Positions 54,908 through 64,000 of a DNA stretch of 64,000 nucleotides are shown here, in pieces. The position numbers and the translations under genes are program-made. This DNA is from Asterias amurensis (Eukaryota; Echinodermata; Asteroidea; Forcipulatida; Asteriidae): NCBI RefSeq assembly GCF_032118995.1, contig NC_092653.1, positions 22,711,202 to 22,775,201 on the forward strand. Direction: 5' to 3'. Each line of letters starts with the position of its first letter. The stretch's first letter is position 1. The notes under the pieces were generated by a model, which was not told the DNA's origin, did not search any database, and saw only the letters and a list, made by a program, of their open reading frames with translations.

Positions 54908-57900
54908 TCAACTTGAGGAGTCGTCTGTGTGAAGGCGGGGCTGCTTGGCTGGAGGTTCGTCATCATCAACAGGCTGAAATACATCAAACAAATTGAAGTT
55001 GTTTCCTTTATATACACATGCCCAAGTTGAAGTATACTAGTGCTGGGCGAATAGTGAAATTTTGTTATTCGGATACCGCTGGCCAACTATCCGAAATTAA
55101 CCGGATATTCGAATAGTCTTTTCGCCGCCAGAGGGCGCTATTTAAAAAAAATTATTTAAAAAAAATAATACAAAATTTGCCGCTAGAGGGCGCTGTTTGT
55201 TTGGGAATGAGATCTTATGAGTGGATTGCTGTCTTAATAGAAGTTTCATAAGGAATTCAGACAAAACATTCATGTCAGTTGTCGCCCGACGTCCGCGGAT
55301 ATTCGGATATTAAAGAATATCCTGTTACTTGGTCGTAATTACAGAATTATCCGGTTTGTAAATAGCTATTCGCGCCCTATGCGGATATCCGGTTAAGAAA
55401 AAAAAGGCATTCGCGGTTACGGATAGGAAAACCTATTCGCCATTAACTGGATATTTGAATAATTTGCCCAGGCCTAAAGTATACTTTTGGTTTTTTTAAC
55501 CATTGCTTTAATCCTATATAAATATAGATATATACAATAAAGCTAACCTGTGAAAATTTAATTTTTCAAACATGGTGGTGTTTCTGAGATATCACCGAAA
55601 AAAATGGAGCAGTTATGTCCATGTTTTTGGAATACTGTTATTGGAATACACAATCTGAGAAACGTATCTGACGGCAATATTTCTCAGATTCAAAATTTTA
55701 GGTGATAACGACCTCTGATGTTTTTCCATTTCCTCTATACTACTTTGAAGTGAACTGATTCTCAAAATGCTTTAAGCTGCTGTTCTTCTAACCTGGTAAC
55801 TTTTCTATTGCCATTAATTTTAAGAGTGATTACCTAATGTATACCTTTCCAAGTTCTGGAGTTCTTCCAAGAACTGGAGTTCTTTCGAAGAATTTTTGCG
55901 CAACTAATCAGTCTTACCTTTTGAGATGCCGGTCGAGCTGATTTTGTGTTTTTGTCGTCCTGCTGCTCGGCGGTTGGTTCAGAGGATTGTGCAAGAGACT
56001 GGCTGGGTGCCTCATCTTTCTTCAAATTGCCAAAATTTCGGGGCCCGTCATCTGCAACTGGGAGATAAAAGGACAAGGAAATGTTTTTCAAGCAATTTTG
56101 TTAAGCATAAAAAGTAGCTCAGCCAACAAAATTATGATCACCAAAATATGGTCACCAACCAAAATGACATTTCTCAAGTACAATTTGTGACTGGTATCCT
56201 GCTAATTGTTGCTTAGCAGAGACCTTTTAAGCAATATTTTCTGCTTAAGCAGCTCTATGAAATCAGGCTCTGGTATTGTTTATGTGGTCATCTTTGGTGG
56301 GAATTAATGCAAGGAGTTACATAAACAGTGTATGGACTGAGGAAGGTCTTCACAATACCTTGTTTGCCAGAGTTCTCTGATGATTTCCGTCTGTCTTGTA
56401 CATGTTGTATGGAATCATTTGTTGCTGAAGCACCACGACTGCTATCTCCTGGAAAATGCAAATGACATTTGTTTGTGTTAAAGGCAGTGGACACTATTGG
56501 TAATTACTCAAAATAATTATTGGCATCAAACCTTTCTTGGTGACGAGTAATGGGGAGAGGTTGATGGTAAAACATTGAGAGAAACGGCTCCCTCTGAAGT
56601 GCCATAATTTTCGAGAAAGAAGTACATGTAATTTTCCACAAATTTGATTTCGAGACCTCAGATTTAGAACTTGAGGTCTCGAAATCAACCATCAAAATGC
56701 ACACTTCCTGTGGCGAGGGTGTTTTTTCTTTCATGTTTTTAAACACAAACACAAGACTGCCGGACTTGTCCAGTCATGGGTTTACTGGACGATGCTAAAA
56801 TAACTGGCCTCAAGCTAGCCATGAATTCAAGCCATGAATTGAGCTAAATTTCTCGGTTCAGAAACACATAGAATACACATGGGGTGTAGATGTTCTTTGA
56901 TCTACCTTCACTCATTCCTGTTGTGCTGCTCCTATCGTCATTGTCACTACTGTAGGTAGAATCCATGGTAGAATCGTCATTGCCCATGTTGGAATCATCA
57001 TTACTCAATGCAGATGACGGAGCTGGTGGAAACACAAAATATTCATGGATCACATAAAAACACAACATATTACCGCCATAAATTTAACATCTGTTATATT
57101 AAAGTCATCCCTCGTTATAAAGAGAACTGTCAGCATGCAGTCAGAGCACAGTGATTGAAACATTGACTTGTTTGTACACATCCAGCTCTCTTCAGAACCA
57201 CCCTACTTCACACAAAGATATTTAATGTAGTGTTACTGCAACCAGGGCCCAATTACATGGCTCTGCTTACCCCCAAATTTCTGCGCTAACCTTATAAGCG
57301 TAGAATGCCTAGTAACATGAAGTTCGCACGCGCAGAAGCCAAAATTCGCTGCTAACCTGTGAAATACGCTTGCCGTAAGCACAGAATTCCCTGCTTCTGT
57401 AAGCGCCGATTCTGTGCTTAGGGTAAGCAGAGCCATGAAGTTGGGCCCAGATCACCAGGCCTGATACTTCACAGAGGCAACAAAGGTGATTGCCTCCATG
57501 CCCCCCCCCACCCCAGTCATTGCCTTGGTGCCCTTGAAATGCTCCTGTAGTTGAACTTTACAATTTCCTCATAGGGTGCCCTTTACCAAGGAGAAAATGC
57601 CCTGGTGTCCTTGCCCTTTCAAAACACAAAGCATACAGGCCTTTAGGAGATTTAGCTAGCACGGTTAATTCGTTATACTTACTCAGCCTGGCATCTTCAA
57701 TGAGGGCAGTAACGTCTCTATGCCTCAGGGGTCCGGAACTAGACTGTCTTGAATCACTTTGTCCTTGTGAACTCTCCTTCTGGGATTCTGTGCAGAAAAT
57801 GCAAAATGTAGTAAAAACAATGTACTTTTAGTAACCTGGGCCCAATTTCATAAAGCTGTTAGGCAGAACAAAACAGCTTAGCAAGTTTCTTTGCTTAGTA

Positions 57901-60900
57901 ATAAAAGAGTAGGTTCCCAGTTGCAACAAGGTAAACTTTATGGAACTTTGGCTAGTACCTTGTTTCTGCTAAGCAGGAATAATCTGTGCTTAGTTGATTA
58001 CTACGCATAGTTGATAATAAATAAATACCATTTCCAATGTCTCAGTTCAAATACATTTAATGACTGCCAAGTTTGAAAGTGCACTTGTTTCAGGCCTGAA
58101 ACTTTTTGGAGGCAACAAAAGCAATTGCTTCCATGCTCAGGTCATTGCCTTGGTGCCCTTGAAATTACAACTTTACAATTTCCTCATAGGGTAGCCTTAC
58201 CAAGGAGAAAATGCCTTGGTGTCCTTGCCCAGACTGCTTGCCCTTACAGAAACGAGCACACAGGCCTAATGTTGTGAATTGCTAAAGCCATGAAAACTAG
58301 GTTGGGTGTACACACAAAAACAAAAACTCTGGTGCGTCGAACGACTCTCTTGTGCAAGATATGAAGCGTACCACAAAATAAAAATATGTTTTTGCACAGA
58401 TGCGACGATATAATGTCAGGATTTGAAGTTCTTACCATCTGTCTCCTTGCGTTTACTAAGATCTGTCATATCTGACCCCATGCCGTCAGGGTTATTTTCC
58501 TTATTAGAATCAGCCGACTCTTCTCCTTTTTTGTCTTCTTCTTCTTTATCCTTCCCTTTGACTTCAACAACTGGAACCCATTTGAAGATCTTCAATGAAG
58601 TGTCGCCAATTGTAACCCATTTTTTCTCCCTAAGAACATAACCAAATCAAAATTTAATATTTTGAGCCATCCTGTTTTAAAAATAATCCCTCCAATTAGA
58701 TGGTTTCTTAACATTATCATTTAGATTAGAAAACTGGCTGTATCCCACCACCGCTTTAATACTAATTTATTACATACTCAGCAATAACACAGGCAATTCA
58801 TATTTGAGCAAATTATAGATACCGGTACTATTTTATTTCATATTAAATCTTTAATATGGAAAAGTGGTGGCAGGATATGGGAAATTTTCCTTTAGATTTT
58901 AGCATGTTTCTTGAAAAGCACTGATAATACTAGTTGCGATAACGTAACCCTCCTGCCGACGGCGGAGCCGGAGGGTTACGAGTCGCTTCAATCGAAAAAC
59001 GGCGAAATGGTCAAACACGTACAATTTCAACAGTTAGTCAACAGATTTGCTCAATTTTTTCCCCTTTCGAAAATCATGACTTAAATTCTAAGAACACGAC
59101 CTTAATCCTCAATATCTAATGAATAACATTCAACACACTATTGAGAAAGTATTTTGAACTAAAGTACAAAAACTTACCAGATCCCGGAACGAAACAGTCC
59201 CAGGTTCTATTTTGAACCTGTCGCTTCGCCATTTTGTGACTTCCCGATGTTCATTGCTGTTAGACTAAACCATTCTGTAAAAGGGGTGTTATAAGGCAGC
59301 GCGGCAGTGCGTGTGCGTTGTCCGTTTACTATGCCCGCTGTTCACTCACTTAAAGCACTGCCGCACTGCAGCACCCCTTGTAACACCCCTCTTACAGAAT
59401 GGTTTAGTCAAACTCGGCTGCGGCTCGGTCGGCTGGTACTTGCGGTTGGGTTCAGCGCTTGGGGCTGCGCAGGTTCAAAAATAGAACCTGGGAAATTTGT
59501 GACTGTTTCGCTCCCGGAATCTGGTAAGTTTTTGTCCTTTTTTTTCAAAATATTTTCTCAATTGTGTTTTTGAATCTTATTCATTAGACATTGAGGATTA
59601 CGTTCGTGTTCATAGAATTTGTGTCATTATTTTTTAAAGTGGTAAAAAAATGAGCAAATCTGTTGACTAAAATATTTCGCCGTTTTTCGATTGAAGCGAC
59701 TCGTAACCCTCCGCCGTCGGCAGGAGGGTTACGTTAACGCAACTATGATAATACTATATTCAGCTGAAATAGTCGATACAATAAAATTGAATTTGAGATG
59801 TTTTGCTTTGTCGACTGGTGTTGATTTATATTATTGATTTGTCACGTTTGTGCAAAGATAGACAATGCGGTAATCTTCAAATTTTCTGAAGCAGCACTTT
59901 AAGGAAGAAGAAGAAGAAGACGTTCAATTCAACGTTCATTCAATTAAAATTAAATTATTCATCAACAAACAACAATGTTGGTAACTGAGTGAGTGAAAGA
60001 GTTTTGCTGTTGCCGGCTTGGTACTATGGCGTCACCACTTTTTCATTCGATATGAAATAATATAGTATCTAATTTACCTCAATGAGATATATCTTTTTGT
60101 AAAAATGAGTGAAAAAGTGGTGGCGCCATACGGAAAGTTATCCCTATAGTCCTCTACTGGAGTTTCGCGAGCTCCCTTGATGGAATCAACACACACATAA
60201 ACAATGATCAACATTTGATGAACCAATACTGTAGAGGGCGCCATTTTAATTTAACTAGGCAGTTTCATCAAGTTGATTTTACGTGTACCAAAACACACAC
60301 ACACACAGCCCCGAAAAAAAAGAACGAAATAAATTAAATCATAACTCACATTTTGTACAACTCACAACTATGAAACTTGACAGCAGGCAGGAGCATTCTC
60401 TCCTCGTGCTTACATTTCAAAAATATTCGAAATCGGATGAATAGTTTCGGAGATATTGTAAAAAAAAGAGAGCAACGACAAAAAACAGAGGCTTGGCCTG
60501 GCGTGCAGCGCCCATTCGTTTGTGCATGACGTCAACTTTGAACCCCGTGGACAACGGATTTCGGAAATCTTCGGAAAGCGCCGAAGAAGCCCGAAGACGG
60601 TTTTTTGCGATGCGGGAGCACATGTTTACACAAAATGAGATAACGATTACATCATCGTGTAGCCGATAAAATTCCGCACATCGTACAGCTAGTCGCATAG
60701 CTTTTACTATAAAAACCTATTTTTGTCGGCGTTTTCCATTTTTTGAATCAAGATTTCTTCCAGAGACAATCATCAAAATTGAATGCGACTTTGTCAGTGC
60801 TAATTCCCATACATTTAAGTTTAACTTGTGAAAATTTGGTGTAATTTGATTATGTTTTCTTCTCCCGCCGAAAGGTTTTGTTAGACCATTTCTTGCAAAA

Positions 60901-62019
60901 ATGTCCTAAATACGCACGATTATACATGTACGTCGTACTCGTACATCTTCGTGTTTCCGTGATGTGCCACCACAAGAGGGCGTGTGTTACAATAAGTTTG
61001 ATAGGCCGGGGCTCTAATAATAGAAAGCTGGAAAGCTGCCCGATCTTGTTTCTTTGATAATTACTACGTTCTGAATTGATAATAACAGACTGCTCATCTT
61101 GAGTCAAAAGAAACTAGTATTGTTATATACTTTTAAAGGCCTATACTAATTGAAACGAAAGTTGAACAAAAAAATTGATTGTATATTGGTTTTTAGAAAT
61201 TGTCTTTGTAAATATAACAAAAATAATCAATGTATACCAATGCCTTCATCCTCAAATTTTTTAAAGATTGTTCTAAATTTTTACTGTGTTAATGCTACAA
61301 TTTTAAATCAAAGGATCAACTGATCTTAAATTAAAGAAAACACCAGTCATAAACTCTTTAATTTTATTCCATTCTGGTTAATTTAATAATGCTATTTGAC
61401 GACATTAATAAAGAATATTCACACAAACACCTGCAAAACTTAACACATATTTAATTTTTATAGTTAACAATTTCCCCCACGATGCCGCTCCTCAGTTTGA
61501 TTCACAAAAATCACTTTTTGCCGTTCATAAAAAATCATACTAGCGCCTCAAAGCACAGTTTGTAAACCTCCTCATTGATAGAGGGCGCTCGCCTAGTGTG
61601 CGCCCTCTATTGCCATAGGCTGTGCATTAAACTTGGCCGTGGCCGATATGAAGAAAAACATAAGAATTGAACTTGAACACGGGTACGTTTTTTTCACGAT
61701 CCACGCTCATTAAAAACGGTATATCTCTGCAACCAAACATCCGATTTCAAAATTTTAAATTGATTTTTACTTCTAAGAATACACCTTAACAGACCACATC
61801 TTGTCAGAGAAAAAATCACCTGCATTAAATTTGACTGAAACAGCCTAATTTAACAACACTCATTTTTGGCATATAAAAATAGCGTGTACAAAAACAACGG
61901 AATGTTTGTGGTCATGCTTACCATTTCCGGACTTTATCAATGGCTTGCATAACACGTTTAATTTCATCCTTAGCACGACTTCGAGTTTCGGCTCGAGCAG
62001 ACCGAGATGATCCCATCAT
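54908..62019 (-). CDS. BCL7: BCL7, BAF (SWI/SNF) complex subunit, 7 exons
   Basis: Small accessory subunit of BAF chromatin-remodelling complexes in the nucleus. Exons: 61922-62019, 58436-58629, 57683-57787, 56906-57022, 56359-56448, 55918-56051 and 54908-54973. Phases agree throughout and give 267 residues. The conserved N-terminal BCL7 domain fills residues ~5-50: [46 protein letters not shown]. This matches human BCL7A as I recall it with few changes. The rest is disordered, rich in Ser, Asp and Glu, and ends with PPAKQPRLH, comparable to the PPSKKMKLE-type end of BCL7A. Start: two adjacent ATGs; the first is taken. Intron 1 (3.3 kb) carries a Mutator-type element. Invertebrates usually have one BCL7 gene, so no A/B/C letter is given. 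Confidence 0.95.
55030..55848. repeat. TTAA/GTATAC-type MITE interrupted near its left end
   Basis: The right end (TTACCTAATGTATACCTTTC) is complementary to AAGTATACTTTTGG, which is now split into 55030-55037 and 55485 onward by the hAT-type MITE. The body matches 53283-53855. In intron 6 of BCL7. Confidence 0.7.
55038..55476. mobile_element. hAT-type MITE rich in TTCGGATA, 8-bp target duplication
   Basis: Ends TAGTGCTGGGCGAATA and TTTGCCCAGGCCTA, inverted. The interior has ATTCGGATAT/ATCCGG repeats. AAGTATAC is duplicated exactly (55030-55037, 55477-55484). Its GGGCGA ends resemble those of 38889-39267, suggesting related families. Confidence 0.92.
56478..56738. repeat. TTAA-type MITE, truncated
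   Basis: Left end TTAAAGGCAGTGGACACTAT and body to GTGTTTTTTCTTTCATG; the right third is missing. In intron 4 of BCL7, 30 bp before exon 5. Confidence 0.85.
57246..57450. repeat. GGGCCCAATT palindromic MITE
   Basis: Left GGGCCCAATTACATGGCTCT, right AGAGCCATGAAGTTGGGCCC. In BCL7 intron 3, immediately followed by an AGGCCTG-type MITE. Confidence 0.8.
57449..57642. repeat. AGGCCTG-ended MITE
   Basis: AGGCCTGATACTTCACAGAG at the left and GCATACAGGCCT at the right, with CCTTGGTGCCCTTGAAATGC inside. About 40 bp from BCL7 exon 3. Confidence 0.75.
57837..58268. repeat. GGGCCCAATTTCAT fragment plus AGGCCTG-ended MITE
   Basis: 57837-58010 has the left end GGGCCCAATTTCATAAAGCT without a clear mate. 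58092-58268 runs from CAGGCCTGAAAC to CACAGGCCT with CCTTGGTGCCCTTGAAAT inside. Both in BCL7 intron 2. Confidence 0.7.
58931..59745. mobile_element. Mutator-type foldback element, 9-bp target duplication
   Basis: 815 bp with inverted arms of up to ~340 bp. The left starts TAGTTGCGATAACGTAACCC and the right ends with its near complement. The centre lies near 59340 (GCGCGGCAGTGCG and CGCACTGCAGC). TGATAATAC is duplicated exactly (58922-58930, 59746-59754). Long inverted ends plus a 9-bp duplication are typical of Mutator-like elements. No transposase is present. In BCL7 intron 1. Confidence 0.92.
59755..61921. other. Rest of BCL7 intron 1
   Basis: Mostly unique AT-rich sequence. Simple repeats: AAG triplets near 59903 and CA repeats at 60293-60308. 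No exon or large transposon is evident. Confidence 0.5.
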
Positions 62020-63429
62020 TTTGGCAAAATAAGTAAAATAAAATCTTTTTGATAGACAAAAGATACACAGCTAACTAAACGATGGCGGTGACAAACATGC
62101 ACAATATTGTCATTTGCTGGGTCTTTTCTCAGACCAGTTACCTAACGTTATTATGCACTACTAGGAGCTGTGTACCAGTCTACATGAACTGCACGTTTAA
62201 AATATACAGCAGCGTGATGGGATCGTCCATTATGTAGTAGGAACATTCTAGGAAAACAAGTTTCATTTTTAAAAGTTTTTATTGCTGCTGTAAAAAATTA
62301 ACGTAAAAAAATAAGTAAGATATTTTTTGCACTTGGTAGTATTATTACTACAAATTGGCAACATACATACTTCAAAATATATTTAAAAACAATTCATATT
62401 TCTCCCTTGTAACAATAATGAAACGTTCTTTCTTAATTAGGAGATCCGAATAATTATTTATTGTCGTATATCTCATGTTTTGAGCGCGGAAAATTGGATT
62501 TTCAACAACCCAACTTTTGCTGCTGAGCGCAAATGTCAGATTTTATGGTAAGCCGTAAATTTCAAATGACATAAATTTTACACAATATTTAATTTTAGTT
62601 TGTCCCCCATAGTGTCTTCTTCTTTTGTTTGGATACCCATCTTCATCTATCTAAACGTAAACAGCAGAGCCAGAGCAAGTAATAATCAACCTCCCTGCCC
62701 TGCATGCTGTCTGCTGTTGTTGTGTTGTGTATTTTGTTGTGGGTGAGATCTTCCCCCATGGTGTGGTGAGATCCAGTCCAGCGCCATGTGGGGGTGATGT
62801 GGTGGTTGGGCTGGGTTAGGTGGGGAGGGATCTGGGCGATGGTGGGGTCATAATCGACCATTGGAAATGGGAGGGTCGAGCACGGATTGAGGATTACAAA
62901 TAAATACAAGGAGAACTTTCCGTATCGTGCCACTTTTCACTCAATTTTGTGAAACATCACATCACTCACTCAGACTCAGCTGCTCAGTGATTATCTCAAT
63001 CTTATTCTCACTCCCTTTGTTACGCTTTCCTGATGTTACATTTGTTTGATGACTGAAGACTGGAATAAAATTGTAGTAAACCTGTGTTAATGTTGCACAA
63101 ACTAGCAAAGCAACGTAGAGTAGAGTAAGTGGTGCTATGCAGTAATATATTACAGGTCACCTTTGTTGCCTCCATGCCCTCTTCGTGTCCTTGTAATGCT
63201 CCAGTAGAAATTGTCACTTTCCCCATAGTCTACAGGTTCTAGCTAGGTTGCCCTAATACAAAGGAGAAAATGCCTTGGTGCCTTTGCCCTTGCCCTTTGA
63301 AAAACAAAGCATACTTGTACAAGCCTGGATATGCATCAAGTTATTAAACTCTCGCCCACAACAAAAATGTTTCCTGATCCTTCATCCTTGTTTTTGTTTC
63401 TACTGTACTCATAGTGATACGGTTCCAAG
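62020..63429. promoter_or_regulatory. Head-to-head region, BCL7 / BRCT gene
   Basis: About 1.4 kb between divergent start codons. An untranslated first exon of the BRCT gene is expected here, because an acceptor (TACTCATAG, ending 63414) precedes its coding exon. An AGGCCTG-type MITE lies at about 63150-63330. Promoter function is inferred from orientation only. Confidence 0.4.
63150..63330. repeat. AGGCCTG-family MITE, diverged
   Basis: Contains TTGCCTCCATGCCC, CTTGTAATGCTCCAGTAG and GGAGAAAATGCCTTGGTGCC, as in 57449-57642. It lies 100 bp before the BRCT gene's coding exon. Confidence 0.65.
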
Positions 63430-63579
63430 ATGAAGCAACAGCAGCTTTCTGTGCGACGCAAGTCAGATCGTCAACAATCCTCTCAATATAGTTTCCTACT
63501 CTCTGGATTTAGCGATCATGAAAAGACTACACTTGCCCGACAGATCATCCGACTTGGTGGAAAGTACCTTGATTGCAAG
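63430..63579 (+). CDS. BRCT-domain protein, first coding exon (partial gene)
   Basis: The exon is 63415-63579, with ATG at 63430 and donor AAG/GTAAGT after 50 codons (phase 0). The codon at the exon's 5' edge in this frame is TGA, so translation starts at this Met. After a basic, Gln-rich start, residues 21-49 read YSFLLSGFSDHEKTTLARQ, then IIRLGGKYLDC. This fits the first strand, helix and Gly-Gly turn of a BRCT repeat, the phosphopeptide-binding module of DNA-repair proteins. An N-terminal BRCT repeat of this form recalls SLF1 (SMC5/6 localisation factor), but TOPBP1-like or other proteins remain possible. The remainder lies outside the window. Confidence 0.6.
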
Positions 63580-64000
63580 GTAAGTCTCAGCAGGCCTGGA
63601 AAAGACCAATCCATTATTATTTCAATACATTTATTTTAATGTTGCCATAAAGTTACATTTGTTTACATCATTAAAGTTAACATACATGGTAATGAATAAT
63701 AATGGCAAATCACAGATGTAGTAAAGACAATAACAATTTACACCGAAGTTGAGTAAATAATGACAAACAGGACAACATCTAGGCATAGGGTGAAGCAAGG
63801 CTTTTGTTCCCGCCCCATTGCGTATTGACCAATCGTAACGAAGGTCTGACACTAAGGTCCGACATGCGCGCGTATGCTTGGCGCGCGCGGCAGAGTTGTG
63901 CAGAAAGGCATCGGAGAGCCCCACGTGTTCTTGCTCACACGTGCGTTGTTGGCGGAGCCTATTGGATCGGTCTTTTACATGTACAGTGTACATGTACATG

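Noticed and set aside
63631-63999. A 122-codon minus-strand frame at the right edge
   Set aside because: It lies in the first coding-region intron of the BRCT gene, its peptide looks like random or repeat translation, and it has no recognisable domain.

Overview
The window looks like nuclear DNA of an invertebrate deuterostome, most likely an echinoderm (starfish-like). The basis is animal genes with GT-AG introns of 0.3-9 kb, AT-rich intergenic DNA, tRNA-derived SINEs and a very dense load of short inverted-repeat DNA transposons (MITEs). The species is inferred from general character, not from a match. I found no rRNA gene, intact tRNA gene, CRISPR array or virus-like element.

Seven protein genes are supported, five of them rebuilt exon by exon with consistent splice phases. 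From left to right: (1) a class-A GPCR (minus, 3' end cut off by the window); (2) a SKA2-like kinetochore gene of nine exons (minus, 8917-16922) whose protein carries an extra C-terminal winged-helix-like domain; (3) a KIAA2013 orthologue with one coding exon (plus, 19712-21631); (4) a phospholipid phosphatase (PLPP/LPP) of six exons (minus, 33400-47663); (5) a basic, Ser/Thr-Pro-rich protein of unknown family with five exons (plus, 48431-51683); (6) BCL7, a BAF chromatin-remodelling subunit, with seven exons (minus, 54908-62019); (7) the first coding exon of a BRCT-domain protein (plus, 63430-63579, continuing to the right).

SKA2/KIAA2013, PLPP/unknown gene 5 and BCL7/BRCT gene are three head-to-head pairs. 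KIAA2013/PLPP and gene 5/BCL7 are tail-to-tail. The genes are housekeeping-like (mitosis, chromatin, lipid signalling, DNA repair) and do not form one pathway.

Repeats dominate everything else. A group of MITE families shares TTAA flanks and AG-starting ends. Others have clear target-site duplications of 8 bp (hAT type), 9 bp (Mutator type) or 3 bp. Several are nested: one SINE copy in a SKA2 intron is cut by three different MITEs. One MITE starts at position +7 of a PLPP intron, directly behind the splice donor, and another appears to supply the pyrimidine tract of a SKA2 acceptor. Minisatellites with units of 23, about 51, about 60 and about 75 bp are also present. The most interesting points are the SKA2 plus winged-helix architecture, the MITE/splice-site junctions, the nested insertions and the unassigned gene 5.
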